Assembly: GCF_001431645.1 (NCBI RefSeq)
Contig: NZ_LLXU01000091.1
Span: 1-36,328, forward strand
DNA from: Stenotrophomonas panacihumi
Lineage (GTDB): Bacteria; Pseudomonadota; Gammaproteobacteria; Xanthomonadales; Xanthomonadaceae
Length of the DNA stretch: 36,328 nucleotides
Direction of reading: 5' to 3'
Shown: positions 16,971 to 23,515 of the stretch, piece by piece
How positions within the stretch are numbered: the first letter of the stretch is position 1
Layout of the letters: each line of letters starts with the position of its first letter
The notes under the pieces: generated by a model
Told to the model about the DNA's origin: nothing
The model's input: the letters and a program-made list of their open reading frames with translations, nothing else
Databases searched by the model: none
Made by a program: the position numbers and the translations under genes

Positions 16971-18305
16971 ATGAAATTGGTCTCCGCCTGGTTCCGCATT
17001 CCTTTCTGGCAGCGCGTGGTCGCCGGCTTCGTGCTCGGCGCGCTCGCCGGCTGGGCCTTCGGGCCGGCCGCCAAGACCTGGTTCGAGCCGCTGGGCGACC
17101 TGTACGTCACGCTGATCAAGATGATCGCCGTGCCGCTGGTGTTCTTCGCGGTCATCAACGCGATCTCCGCGCTGCACGGGCAGAAATCGGTGGCCGCGCT
17201 CGGCGGGCGCACCTTCCTGTGGTTCATCGCCACCGCGGCGATGGCGGTGTGCGTGGGCCTGGCGGTAGGCACGCTGATGCAGCCGGGCGCCGGCCACTTC
17301 GGCCTGAGCGTGGATTCGCAGTGGACCCCGCGCGATGTCCCCAGCCCGGTGAAGGTGCTGATGGACGTGGTGCCGTCCAACCCGTTCTATGCGCTGACCG
17401 GCATCGGCACGCGCACCAACGCGGCCGGCGAGACGGTGCTGGCGGCGGGCCGCGGCTCGATCCTGCCGGTGATCTTCTTCGCCGCGCTGCTGGGCTTTGC
17501 GATGGTCAAGCTCGGCGAGCGCGTGGCCGAGGCGCGCAAGCTGGTTGGGCAGATGAGCGAGATCATGATCCAGGTCACCCGCTTCGTGCTGGAGGTGACC
17601 CCGATCGGCACGTTCGGCCTGATCGCCGGCCTGGTGGGCGCCTACGGTTTCGAGAAGCTGCTGCCGTTCGGCAACTTCGTGCTGGCGCTGTACATCGCCT
17701 GCGCGTTCCACATCGTGTTCGTCTACGGCAGCCTGCTGCTCGCGCACGGCCTGAACCCGCTGAAGTTCTTCCGTGGCGCCGCGCCCGGCATGCAGGTGGC
17801 GTTCGTGTCCTCGTCGAGCTTTGCCGCGATGCCGGTGGCGATGCGCTCGATCACCCACAACCTGGGCGTCAACAAGGATTACGCCGCCTTCGCCGTGCCG
17901 CTCGGCGCGAGCATCAAGATGGACGGCTGCGGGGCGATCTACCCGGCGCTGTGCGCGGTGTTCATCGCGCAATACACCGGCGTGCCGCTGACCGCCGACC
18001 AGTATTTCGTCGTGCTGATCGCCTCGGTGCTGGGCAGTTTCGGCACCGCCGGCGTGCCGGGCACGGCGGTGGTGATGGCCACCGTGGTGCTGAGCGCGGC
18101 CAACCTGCCGCTGGAAGTCATCGGCTACCTGTACGCGATCGACCGCGTCCTCGACATGATGCGCACGATGACCAACGTCACCGGGCAGATGCTGGTGCCG
18201 GTGCTGGTGGCCAAGGAAACCGGCCTGCTCGACAAGCAGGTGTACGAGCTGGCTTCCAGCAACGTGGGCGTGGAGGACGTGCCGGGCGAAGGGCGCTCCT
18301 CGTGA
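16971..18305 (+). CDS. Dicarboxylate/amino acid:cation symporter (DAACS family)
   Basis: A 444-aa inner-membrane transporter of the GltP/DctA fold. It has about eight membrane helices plus two re-entrant hairpins. Substrate-site motifs are visible: the serine-rich SSSSFAAMP at 280-288 (hairpin 1), IKMDG at 315-319 (the NMDGT-like unwound helix 7), and GTAGVPGTA (hairpin 2). The family takes up glutamate, aspartate or C4-dicarboxylates with protons or sodium. The sequence does not by itself separate GltP from DctA. There is no strong ribosome site before the ATG. The stop overlaps the GTG start of the GNAT gene by four bases. Confidence 0.93.
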   Translation: MKLVSAWFRIPFWQRVVAGFVLGALAGWAFGPAAKTWFEPLGDLYVTLIKMIAVPLVFFAVINAISALHGQKSVAALGGRTFLWFIATAAMAVCVGLAVGTLMQPGAGHFGLSVDSQWTPRDVPSPVKVLMDVVPSNPFYALTGIGTRTNAAGETVLAAGRGSILPVIFFAALLGFAMVKLGERVAEARKLVGQMSEIMIQVTRFVLEVTPIGTFGLIAGLVGAYGFEKLLPFGNFVLALYIACAFHIVFVYGSLLLAHGLNPLKFFRGAAPGMQVAFVSSSSFAAMPVAMRSITHNLGVNKDYAAFAVPLGASIKMDGCGAIYPALCAVFIAQYTGVPLTADQYFVVLIASVLGSFGTAGVPGTAVVMATVVLSAANLPLEVIGYLYAIDRVLDMMRTMTNVTGQMLVPVLVAKETGLLDKQVYELASSNVGVEDVPGEGRSS

Positions 18306-18733
18306 GTGCGGGCGAAGGCTATCGCGTGGAGGCCTTCGCGCCTTCGCTGCACGATTACCTTCGCCTGCGCCAGGTCGCCGGGCTCTCGCCCAAGAGCGAG
18401 GCCGGTGCGCGCATCGGCCTGGCGCACACGTGTTTCGCCGTGCGCGTGGCGCACGGGGCGGAGATCGTCGGCATGGGCCGGGTGATCGGCGATGGCGGCT
18501 GCTTCTTCCAGATCGTCGATATCGCCGTCGAACCGGCGCACCAGGGCCAGGGGCTGGGCAAGGCGATCATGGCCGCGCTGATGGACTGGCTGCAGGCAAA
18601 CGCGCCGGATCGCGCCTACGTCTCGCTGATCGCCGACGGCGCCGCGCGCCATCTGTATGCGCGCTTCGGCTTCGAGGAGACCGCGCCGGCCTCCGTCGGC
18701 ATGGCCCGGCTGCTGCGCCAGGGTACGGTGTAA
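18302..18733 (+). CDS. GNAT family N-acetyltransferase
   Basis: A 143-aa single-domain GNAT protein. The acetyl-CoA binding loop is QGQGLGKAIM (from residue 81), after the beta-strand VDIAVEPAHQ. The C-terminal strand and helix ARFGFEETAP are typical. The acceptor substrate is unknown; the layout resembles small GNAT proteins that modify amines or protein N-termini. The GTG start is inferred from the 4-nt overlap (GTGA) with the symporter gene and the upstream GAAGGG. Coupling to the symporter may reflect related metabolism. No terminator is seen after the gene, only the repeat-rich region that leads into the amyloid locus. Confidence 0.88.
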   Translation: MSAGEGYRVEAFAPSLHDYLRLRQVAGLSPKSEAGARIGLAHTCFAVRVAHGAEIVGMGRVIGDGGCFFQIVDIAVEPAHQGQGLGKAIMAALMDWLQANAPDRAYVSLIADGAARHLYARFGFEETAPASVGMARLLRQGTV

Positions 18734-18734
18734 C

Positions 18735-18861
18735 GCTGTAAAGCTGTAAAGCGGCGACTGTATCGCCACTGTTACGCCCGCGCCGAGCCAGGCGTGACAA
18801 GGGCCTCACCCGGATGAACGCGCGAAGGCAGGCGCCGAGGGCGCGCCTGCGCTGTAACAGC
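18735..18861 (+). promoter_or_regulatory. Candidate upstream activator sites for the sigma-54 promoter
   Basis: The gap before the amyloid locus holds several related motifs: two tandem copies of GCTGTAAA (18735-18742 and 18743-18750); an inverted repeat TGTTACGCC ... GGCGTGACA (18770-18778 and 18791-18799, one mismatch, 12-nt spacer); and the perfect palindrome GCTGTAACAGC (18851-18861). They lie roughly 90-215 bp upstream of the predicted start of transcription, the usual range for enhancer sites of sigma-54 activators. The link to the regulator encoded at 24935-26263 is inference. Confidence 0.5.
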
Positions 18862-18922
18862 CGCGCCTTTGGTGCACCCCGCGAGTGCCACGCAAGTGCC
18901 TGAAAACAAAGGGCGCGCCCAC

Positions 18923-18940
18923 TTGGCACGGTAGCTGCTC
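18923..18940 (+). promoter_or_regulatory. Sigma-54 (RpoN) promoter of the amyloid locus
   Basis: TTGGCACGGTAGCTGCT fits the sigma-54 consensus TTGGCACGNNNNTTGCT with a single mismatch. The GG (18925-18926) and GC (18937-18938) dinucleotides are exactly 12 bp apart, as required for -24/-12. Predicted transcription start is near 18950, leaving a leader of about 24 nt that contains the GGGGGAG ribosome site of the first gene. Confidence 0.82.
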
Positions 18941-18973
18941 TTCTCCTCCCGCACGCACAGTGGGGGAGATCCC

Positions 18974-19573
18974 ATGGAAAGCCCGACTTCGCGGCGGACG
19001 CCGCAGCTGCTGATCCTGGTGATCCTTTTCGCCAGTGCGCCTTGCCTGGCCGAAGACTTCCCGAAGATTCCGCAGGCCCAGGACCAGGGCAAGCCGATCG
19101 GCGCCGGTGCGCGCCAGGGCGTGTACGCCACGCCGGGCGAAATGACGCTGATCCGCGATGTCGCCACCCGCCCGGCCTACCGCGAGGCGCCCCCGGGCGT
19201 GGCCACCATCGCCAACCCCTCGCCGGTCCGCGAACTGGCCCGCACGCTGGGCACCGACGACGGCTTTGCCGAACTCACCGACGACGACTACGCCGCGATG
19301 GGCTCCAGCGCCGGCCCGCAAGGCATGCGCGGCGCGCAGGGCGGCAACGTCACCACCGTCGAGCGCATGACCGGCAGCGCGGTCAGCGGCACGCTGGGCC
19401 GCGTCGCGGGCAGCGACGGCCTGCTCAGCGGCAACAACCTCAGCCAGAGCATCAACGGGCCGGTCGGCGCGGTGGGCAACGCCACGCGCGGCATCGGCGA
19501 CACGGTGATGGGGGCGCTGTCGCAGTTCCCGCTGGGCGTGCCGGCCAGCACCGGCAACGGGCCGGGGAACTGA
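18974..19573 (+). CDS. Exported protein of unknown family, first gene of the fap-like locus
   Basis: A 199-aa protein I do not recognise. The signal peptide is clear (basic SRR, hydrophobic PQLLILVILFASA, cleavage near CLA-ED). The mature part has no cysteine. A proline-rich N-terminal half leads to an acidic motif AELTDDDYAAMG (about 99-110). A Gly/Asn/Ser-rich C-terminal half follows with SGTLGRVAGSDGLLSGNN and a small-residue segment. GGGGGAG lies 5-11 nt before the ATG. It is the promoter-proximal gene of the locus and ends 3 nt before the next start. It occupies the place of fapA, but I see no convincing similarity to FapA, so any chaperone-like role is speculative. Confidence 0.85.
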   Translation: MESPTSRRTPQLLILVILFASAPCLAEDFPKIPQAQDQGKPIGAGARQGVYATPGEMTLIRDVATRPAYREAPPGVATIANPSPVRELARTLGTDDGFAELTDDDYAAMGSSAGPQGMRGAQGGNVTTVERMTGSAVSGTLGRVAGSDGLLSGNNLSQSINGPVGAVGNATRGIGDTVMGALSQFPLGVPASTGNGPGN

Positions 19574-19576
19574 GCC

Positions 19577-20191
19577 GTGCGCACTTACGTGCTCCTGGCC
19601 GCCGCGCTCGCCGCCACGCCCACGATGGCGATGGCGCAGTCGGGCGACGACTACGCGCAGATGCTCGGCTATCTCGCCGACAGCCGCATCGACGGCCGCG
19701 CGCTCTCCAACGCCAGCGGCGCCATCGCGGTGAACCAGGCCGCCGGCGACCTCAACCTGCAGGCCAACCTGCGCGCGCTGGCCAATGGCGGCCGCGCGCA
19801 GGCCCAGGTGCAGGCCATCCAGATCCACGCGGGCGACCGCTACGACACCCCCCTGCATGCGTCGGCCACCCTGGGTGGCGATGCGCTTTCGGGTGCCAGC
19901 GGCATCGCCTCGATCAACCAGGCCAGTGGCAGCGGCAACACGGAGCTCAACGCCGTCGCCGCCACCTTGGCCGACCAGGGCATACGCGAAACGAACGACG
20001 ACACGCTCGCTTCGTTCGCGTCGGCAGGGGGGCAGGGCGAGGCCGCGGACGGCCAGCCCGGCGGTACCCGCAGCGTCGGCGTCGAGTCGACGGCGCTGCG
20101 GGGATTCGGCGGTGTCCTGCAACTCAATCAGATCGCGGGTTCCGGCAACGCGACAGGCAACCAGTTGAGCCTGTCCGTACAGAACCCGTGA
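19577..20191 (+). CDS. FapB-like amyloid repeat protein
   Basis: A 204-aa exported protein with a signal peptide cleaving near AMA-Q (residue 20). Three imperfect repeats of Fap type are spaced by linkers: residues 42-67 (ALSNASGAIAVNQAAGDLN), 103-132 (ALSGASGIASINQASGSGN) and 173-202 (ALRGFGGVLQLNQIAGSGN). The pattern Gly-x-(Ile/Val)-x-x-Asn-Gln-x-(Ala/Ser)-Gly-x-x-Asn resembles the R1-R3 repeats of FapB and FapC, which stack into the cross-beta fibre. Small size and Gln in place of Val after Asn suggest a minor subunit or nucleator. There is no cysteine. GTG start, 3 nt after the previous stop. The early GDDYAQM motif (23-29) resembles acidic motifs in two neighbours. Confidence 0.8.
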   Translation: MRTYVLLAAALAATPTMAMAQSGDDYAQMLGYLADSRIDGRALSNASGAIAVNQAAGDLNLQANLRALANGGRAQAQVQAIQIHAGDRYDTPLHASATLGGDALSGASGIASINQASGSGNTELNAVAATLADQGIRETNDDTLASFASAGGQGEAADGQPGGTRSVGVESTALRGFGGVLQLNQIAGSGNATGNQLSLSVQNP

Positions 20192-20236
20192 GACGTACCA
20201 CCACCCGATAGTCAGCACACACGAGAAGAGGGCACC

Positions 20237-21766
20237 ATGAACGCGAATCACAAATGGACGGTACTCGCCATGGCGGTTTCCACGCTGGTCTTCAGCGCGG
20301 CGGCCAGTGCGGCAGACAACCAGAACAAGAGCGCCAACATCAACCACCTGCACAACGTGGTCGAGACGCGCACCAACACGAACACGAATACCAACACCAA
20401 CACGAACACCAATACCAACACGAACACCAATACCAACGTCAACACCAACGTCGATACCGACGCGGACATCTACCTGGGCGTCGACGCGCAGGCCAAGCTC
20501 CGCCTCGATGCCGCCGCCAAGCTGCGCTATGACGGCAGCCGCACCGACGACGACACCAACATCTCGTACGACGAAACCCGCAACGTCGACGTCAACGAGC
20601 ACTACAACGTCTCCGGCGACGAGAAGAAGGAAAAGAACAACCACGGGCAGGATGCCAACGTCGAGCGTGATTCGCGCCTGATGACTGACATCACCCTGAC
20701 CGGCGATCCGACCGTCAGCGGCGACCTGGAGATCGATTCGGCGGCCACCGCGCTGATCGACAACCGCCAGATGGTGAGCGGGAACAAGGGCATCAACGAC
20801 AAGCTGACCAACGACGCCTCGATCGGTGACGACGTGGCCTCGGAAGGCTCGGGCAACCTCGGCTTCAACGTCGCCGCCGGCGACAACAATGCCCAGGACA
20901 ACGCCGCCGCGCTCTCCGCCGCCGACAGCAGCTTCACCTTCGGCATGGCCGACGCCGCCGTGTTCGTGAACCAGGGGGGGGCGGACAACACCACCATCAA
21001 CAAGGGCGTGACCAACACCGCCGGTGCCGGCGACAACGCCTTCAGCGGCGCGACCGGCAACATCGGCGTGAACATCACCTCGGGCAACAACAACGAGCAG
21101 AAGAACGCGCTGTCGGCCTCGGTGGCCACCAGCCGCGTCGCCACCGCGGCGATCTCGTCCAACCAGGTCTCGGCCGGCAACTTCACCAAGAACGAAGGCA
21201 CCGTCGAGAAGTACACCGATACCACCGAAGTCACCCTGCGCGGCAAGGTGCAGGGCTACACCGCGGCGGTCGGTTACGGCGGCTACGAGGGTGAAGCCTC
21301 GGGCAGCACCGCGAGCACCGGCAGCTCGTACCAGAAGGGCAACTTCTACCTGGATACCTGGTCGGGCAACACCCACACGGGTGGCAACCAGACCGGCCAC
21401 ATCGACGTGGACAACCAGATCCAGGGTGCGATCGCCAACCCGAACAAGCAGGGCGTGGGCGGCATCGCGTTCGACAACGACAGCGAAGGCACCTACGAGG
21501 GCACCGAGAGCGGTGACCTGGGCTTCGTGGAGCTCGGCGTGGCCGACCTCTATGCGCAGCTGAGCGGCACGGTGAAGACCAGCCGTTGGGTGGTGGTCGA
21601 TGCGACCAACACGGCCTCGCTGTCCGGTTCGGCGTTCTCCAACGCCTCCGGCAACATCGGCGTGAACGTGTCCGCGGGCACCGGCAACCTGCAGGCCAAC
21701 AGCCTGGCGCTGGCCGTGGCGCAGCCCTCGACGGGCACCCCGCCGCCGACCGGTGGCGGCGAGTAA
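20237..21766 (+). CDS. FapC-like major amyloid subunit with Thr-Asn tract
   Basis: A 509-aa exported protein. Signal peptide to about residue 25 (ASA-AD), then a run of eleven Thr-Asn pairs (46-67) that decays into Val-Asn and Asp pairs, and a charged region to about 200. Three Fap repeats follow: around 203-230 (GSGNLGFNVAAGDNNAQ), 271-298 (GATGNIGVNITSGNNNEQ) and 469-496 (NASGNIGVNVSAGTGNLQ), with a short first and long second linker. The second linker is rich in Gly, Tyr, Thr and Asn. This R1-L1-R2-L2-R3 plan is that of Pseudomonas FapB/FapC fibre subunits. No cysteine is present, so the C-terminal CxxC of FapC is missing. The gene starts 45 nt after the FapB-like gene with AGAAGAGG upstream and is followed by strong hairpins. 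Confidence 0.82.
   Translation: MNANHKWTVLAMAVSTLVFSAAASAADNQNKSANINHLHNVVETRTNTNTNTNTNTNTNTNTNTNTNVNTNVDTDADIYLGVDAQAKLRLDAAAKLRYDGSRTDDDTNISYDETRNVDVNEHYNVSGDEKKEKNNHGQDANVERDSRLMTDITLTGDPTVSGDLEIDSAATALIDNRQMVSGNKGINDKLTNDASIGDDVASEGSGNLGFNVAAGDNNAQDNAAALSAADSSFTFGMADAAVFVNQGGADNTTINKGVTNTAGAGDNAFSGATGNIGVNITSGNNNEQKNALSASVATSRVATAAISSNQVSAGNFTKNEGTVEKYTDTTEVTLRGKVQGYTAAVGYGGYEGEASGSTASTGSSYQKGNFYLDTWSGNTHTGGNQTGHIDVDNQIQGAIANPNKQGVGGIAFDNDSEGTYEGTESGDLGFVELGVADLYAQLSGTVKTSRWVVVDATNTASLSGSAFSNASGNIGVNVSAGTGNLQANSLALAVAQPSTGTPPPTGGGE
20372..20437 (+). repeat. In-frame Thr-Asn codon repeat
   Basis: Eleven consecutive ACS-AAY codon pairs encode Thr-Asn. Two exact tandem copies of an 18-nt unit (20402-20419 and 20420-20437) lie within it, and a third related unit (20378-20395) differs by one base. 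The region is much more A-rich than its surroundings. Slippage in steps of 6 or 18 nt would change tract length without breaking the frame. Confidence 0.93.
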
Positions 21767-21810
21767 GCCTGGCCGCATTCGCCGCGACGCGGCGTTGATG
21801 GAGCAACAAA

Positions 21811-21834
21811 CCCGGCCATCCGCCAATGGCCGGG
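21811..21834 (+). other. Stem-loop 1 after the FapC-like gene
   Basis: A 9-bp perfect stem CCCGGCCAT / ATGGCCGGG with a 6-nt loop, 45 nt after the stop codon of the fibre subunit gene. No T-run follows. It may protect the 3' end of the subunit mRNA or promote partial termination. Confidence 0.6.
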
Positions 21835-21841
21835 CCACCCC

Positions 21842-21881
21842 GGAAGCCCCCGTTCCAAGTCCCCCTGGGGCGGGGGCTTCC
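21842..21881 (+). other. Stem-loop 2 before fapD
   Basis: An 11-bp perfect stem GGAAGCCCCCG / CGGGGGCTTCC with an 18-nt loop that holds a smaller CCCC-GGGG pairing. It ends 19 nt before the fapD start and has no T-run. Together with stem-loop 1 it fills most of the 133-nt gap between fibre subunit and secretion genes, which suggests a role in lowering downstream expression. Confidence 0.65.
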
Positions 21882-21899
21882 AACCTGGAACCCGCGCGA

Positions 21900-22589
21900 A
21901 TGAACCGTCTGATCCTGTTGTGCCTGCTGCTGTGGCTGTGCCCGAAGGCGTGGGCCGGCGACGTGCCGTTTGCCGGCGTGCTGCCCAACGGCGCGCTGTA
22001 CACCGGCCAGGTCGAAAGCATGCACGAGGCGCGCTATCGCTACCTGGTGCGGCAGCAGACCGACTACAGCTGCGGCGCCGCCGCGCTGGCCACCATCCTC
22101 AAGTACGCCTACCACCTGGACGTGGACGAGCACACCGTCATCGAAGGGATGATGGGCGTGTCCGATCCGCAGATCGTGCAGGAACGCGGCTTCTCGCTGC
22201 TGGACATCAAGCGCTACGTCGAGACGCTCGGCATGCGCGGCCGCGGCTACCGCATCAACGAAGACCGCCTGCGCAGCCTGCGCGTGCCCGGCCTGGTGCT
22301 GATGGACGTACGCGGCTTCCGCCACTTCGTGGTGCTCAAGCAAGTGCTCGGCGACCGCGTCGAGCTGGCCGACCCCATCCTCGGCAACCGCAACATCCCC
22401 TTGTCCGATTTCGTGGCGGCGTGGCCGTCGCGCGCGGTGTTCGTGGTCATCGGCAGTGACTTCGACCGCAACACCGTCCTGCTGCAACCCAGTACGCGTC
22501 CCAGTGCCCGCGCGTTGTACGCGCGCCAGGGGCCGATCACCGAAGCGGAGCTGGTCGACTTCGGCTTCACCCATGCCGACCTGTTCTGA
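21900..22589 (+). CDS. fapD: FapD-like C39 family cysteine peptidase
   Basis: A 229-aa exported peptidase. After a signal peptide (cleavage near WAG-D) comes a C39-type papain-fold domain with catalytic Cys58 in TDYSCGAAALATIL, His142 in GFRHFVVLK and Asp158 in ELADPILGN. C39 domains usually sit in ABC exporters and cut double-glycine leaders. FapD of the Pseudomonas fap operon is the stand-alone periplasmic version needed for fibre export. The same role is inferred from the domain and from position after the fibre subunit. GGAA precedes the ATG by about 10 nt. An upstream open frame runs through the hairpins and is not coding. Confidence 0.9.
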   Translation: MNRLILLCLLLWLCPKAWAGDVPFAGVLPNGALYTGQVESMHEARYRYLVRQQTDYSCGAAALATILKYAYHLDVDEHTVIEGMMGVSDPQIVQERGFSLLDIKRYVETLGMRGRGYRINEDRLRSLRVPGLVLMDVRGFRHFVVLKQVLGDRVELADPILGNRNIPLSDFVAAWPSRAVFVVIGSDFDRNTVLLQPSTRPSARALYARQGPITEAELVDFGFTHADLF

Positions 22590-22601
22590 AGGAGCGTTGC
22601 C

Positions 22602-23468
22602 ATGAACAAGCCCAATCCCCTGCTGCTGGCCCTTGGAGCGGCCATGCTGCAACCGGCCATCCACGCCTGCGCGCAAGCCAGCGAGGAAGCGCCCGCCGCG
22701 CCCGGCCAGGGCATCAGCGAGATTTCCGACGACGAGCTGTCCACGATGCGCGGGCGCTACACGGTAGGCGACAACACCGTGGCCTGGTTCGGCGTGTCGA
22801 TGATCTCCACCTGGCAGACCGCCACCGGGCAGATCCTGGAAAGCACGATGAAGGTGGCGATGGATTTCAGCCAGGGCAACAACACGCCCAAGGTGACCTT
22901 CACCCCGACCGTCAACATCACCCGCGCCGACGCGCCCGATCCCACCCCGGCGGCGACCGCGGTGGCCAGCGTGGCGCCGGCGCCCACCGCGCCGCAGACC
23001 AGCAGCGTGGCGCAGACCAGCGGCGAGCCGCAGCGCAGCGTCGATGCCAGCGGCCTGCAGAACGTCTCGGGCCTGGTGCAGAGCGTGCAGGTGGCCGGCG
23101 ATGCCAACGCCGCCACCAACAACACCCAGCTCACCGTGCGCGAAGGCACCGCGCCGCAAACGCCGGCGGTCTCCGCGCCGGCCGGTACCACCAGCGTCAC
23201 CGACGGCGCGGCCACCGCCAGCGCCAGCTATGCCAACGGCACCGCCGGCGTGCTGCTGCTGATTGCAGGGCAGGGCGAGGTGCAGCAGTGGATCCGCAAC
23301 GGCAGCGTCGGCCAGAGCATCCAGCTCACCGGCGACGCGCAACAGATCAGCAACCGCCTGCAGCTGGACCTGGTCCGGCAGTCGGTTTCCAACAACCTGC
23401 CGCTGAACCAGAACGTCGCCCAGGCCATCACCCTGGCGCGCGGGATCGGCCCGGGCACCGGCCAGTAA
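22602..23468 (+). CDS. fapE: FapE-like exported amyloid accessory protein
   Basis: A 288-aa exported protein with a signal peptide cleaving near residues 22-26. The N-terminal block EISDDELSTMRGRY (40-53), followed by TVAWFGVSMISTWQ, is the most distinctive part and is how I recognise it as FapE-like. A Pro/Ala/Thr-rich linker leads to two degenerate Fap-type segments, SGLVQSVQVAGDANAATNN and GSVGQSIQLTGDAQQISN, in the C-terminal half. In Pseudomonas, FapE is exported and found in small amounts in fibres. GAAGGAG lies about 7 nt before the ATG, 12 nt after the fapD stop. The only cysteine is in the signal peptide. Assignment rests on motif memory and gene order. Confidence 0.75.
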   Translation: MNKPNPLLLALGAAMLQPAIHACAQASEEAPAAPGQGISEISDDELSTMRGRYTVGDNTVAWFGVSMISTWQTATGQILESTMKVAMDFSQGNNTPKVTFTPTVNITRADAPDPTPAATAVASVAPAPTAPQTSSVAQTSGEPQRSVDASGLQNVSGLVQSVQVAGDANAATNNTQLTVREGTAPQTPAVSAPAGTTSVTDGAATASASYANGTAGVLLLIAGQGEVQQWIRNGSVGQSIQLTGDAQQISNRLQLDLVRQSVSNNLPLNQNVAQAITLARGIGPGTGQ

Positions 23469-23515
23469 GGCCATCACTGAAACCGCGCCGTGGCGGCGAC
23501 GGGGGAGAACGTGCG

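Noticed and set aside
15090..17972. Long minus-strand frame spanning the phosphatase and symporter genes
   Set aside because: It crosses two real genes in the wrong frame and has a composition typical of shadow frames.
20372..20437. CRISPR-like array
   Set aside because: Repeats are directly adjacent, in frame and encode Thr-Asn pairs; there are no spacers or cas genes.
18806..22021. A 1071-codon open frame antisense to the amyloid subunit genes
   Set aside because: It is the mirror of three plus-strand genes that have signal peptides, ribosome sites and repeats. Its own translation is low-complexity Val/Gly/Ala/Arg without a start signal.
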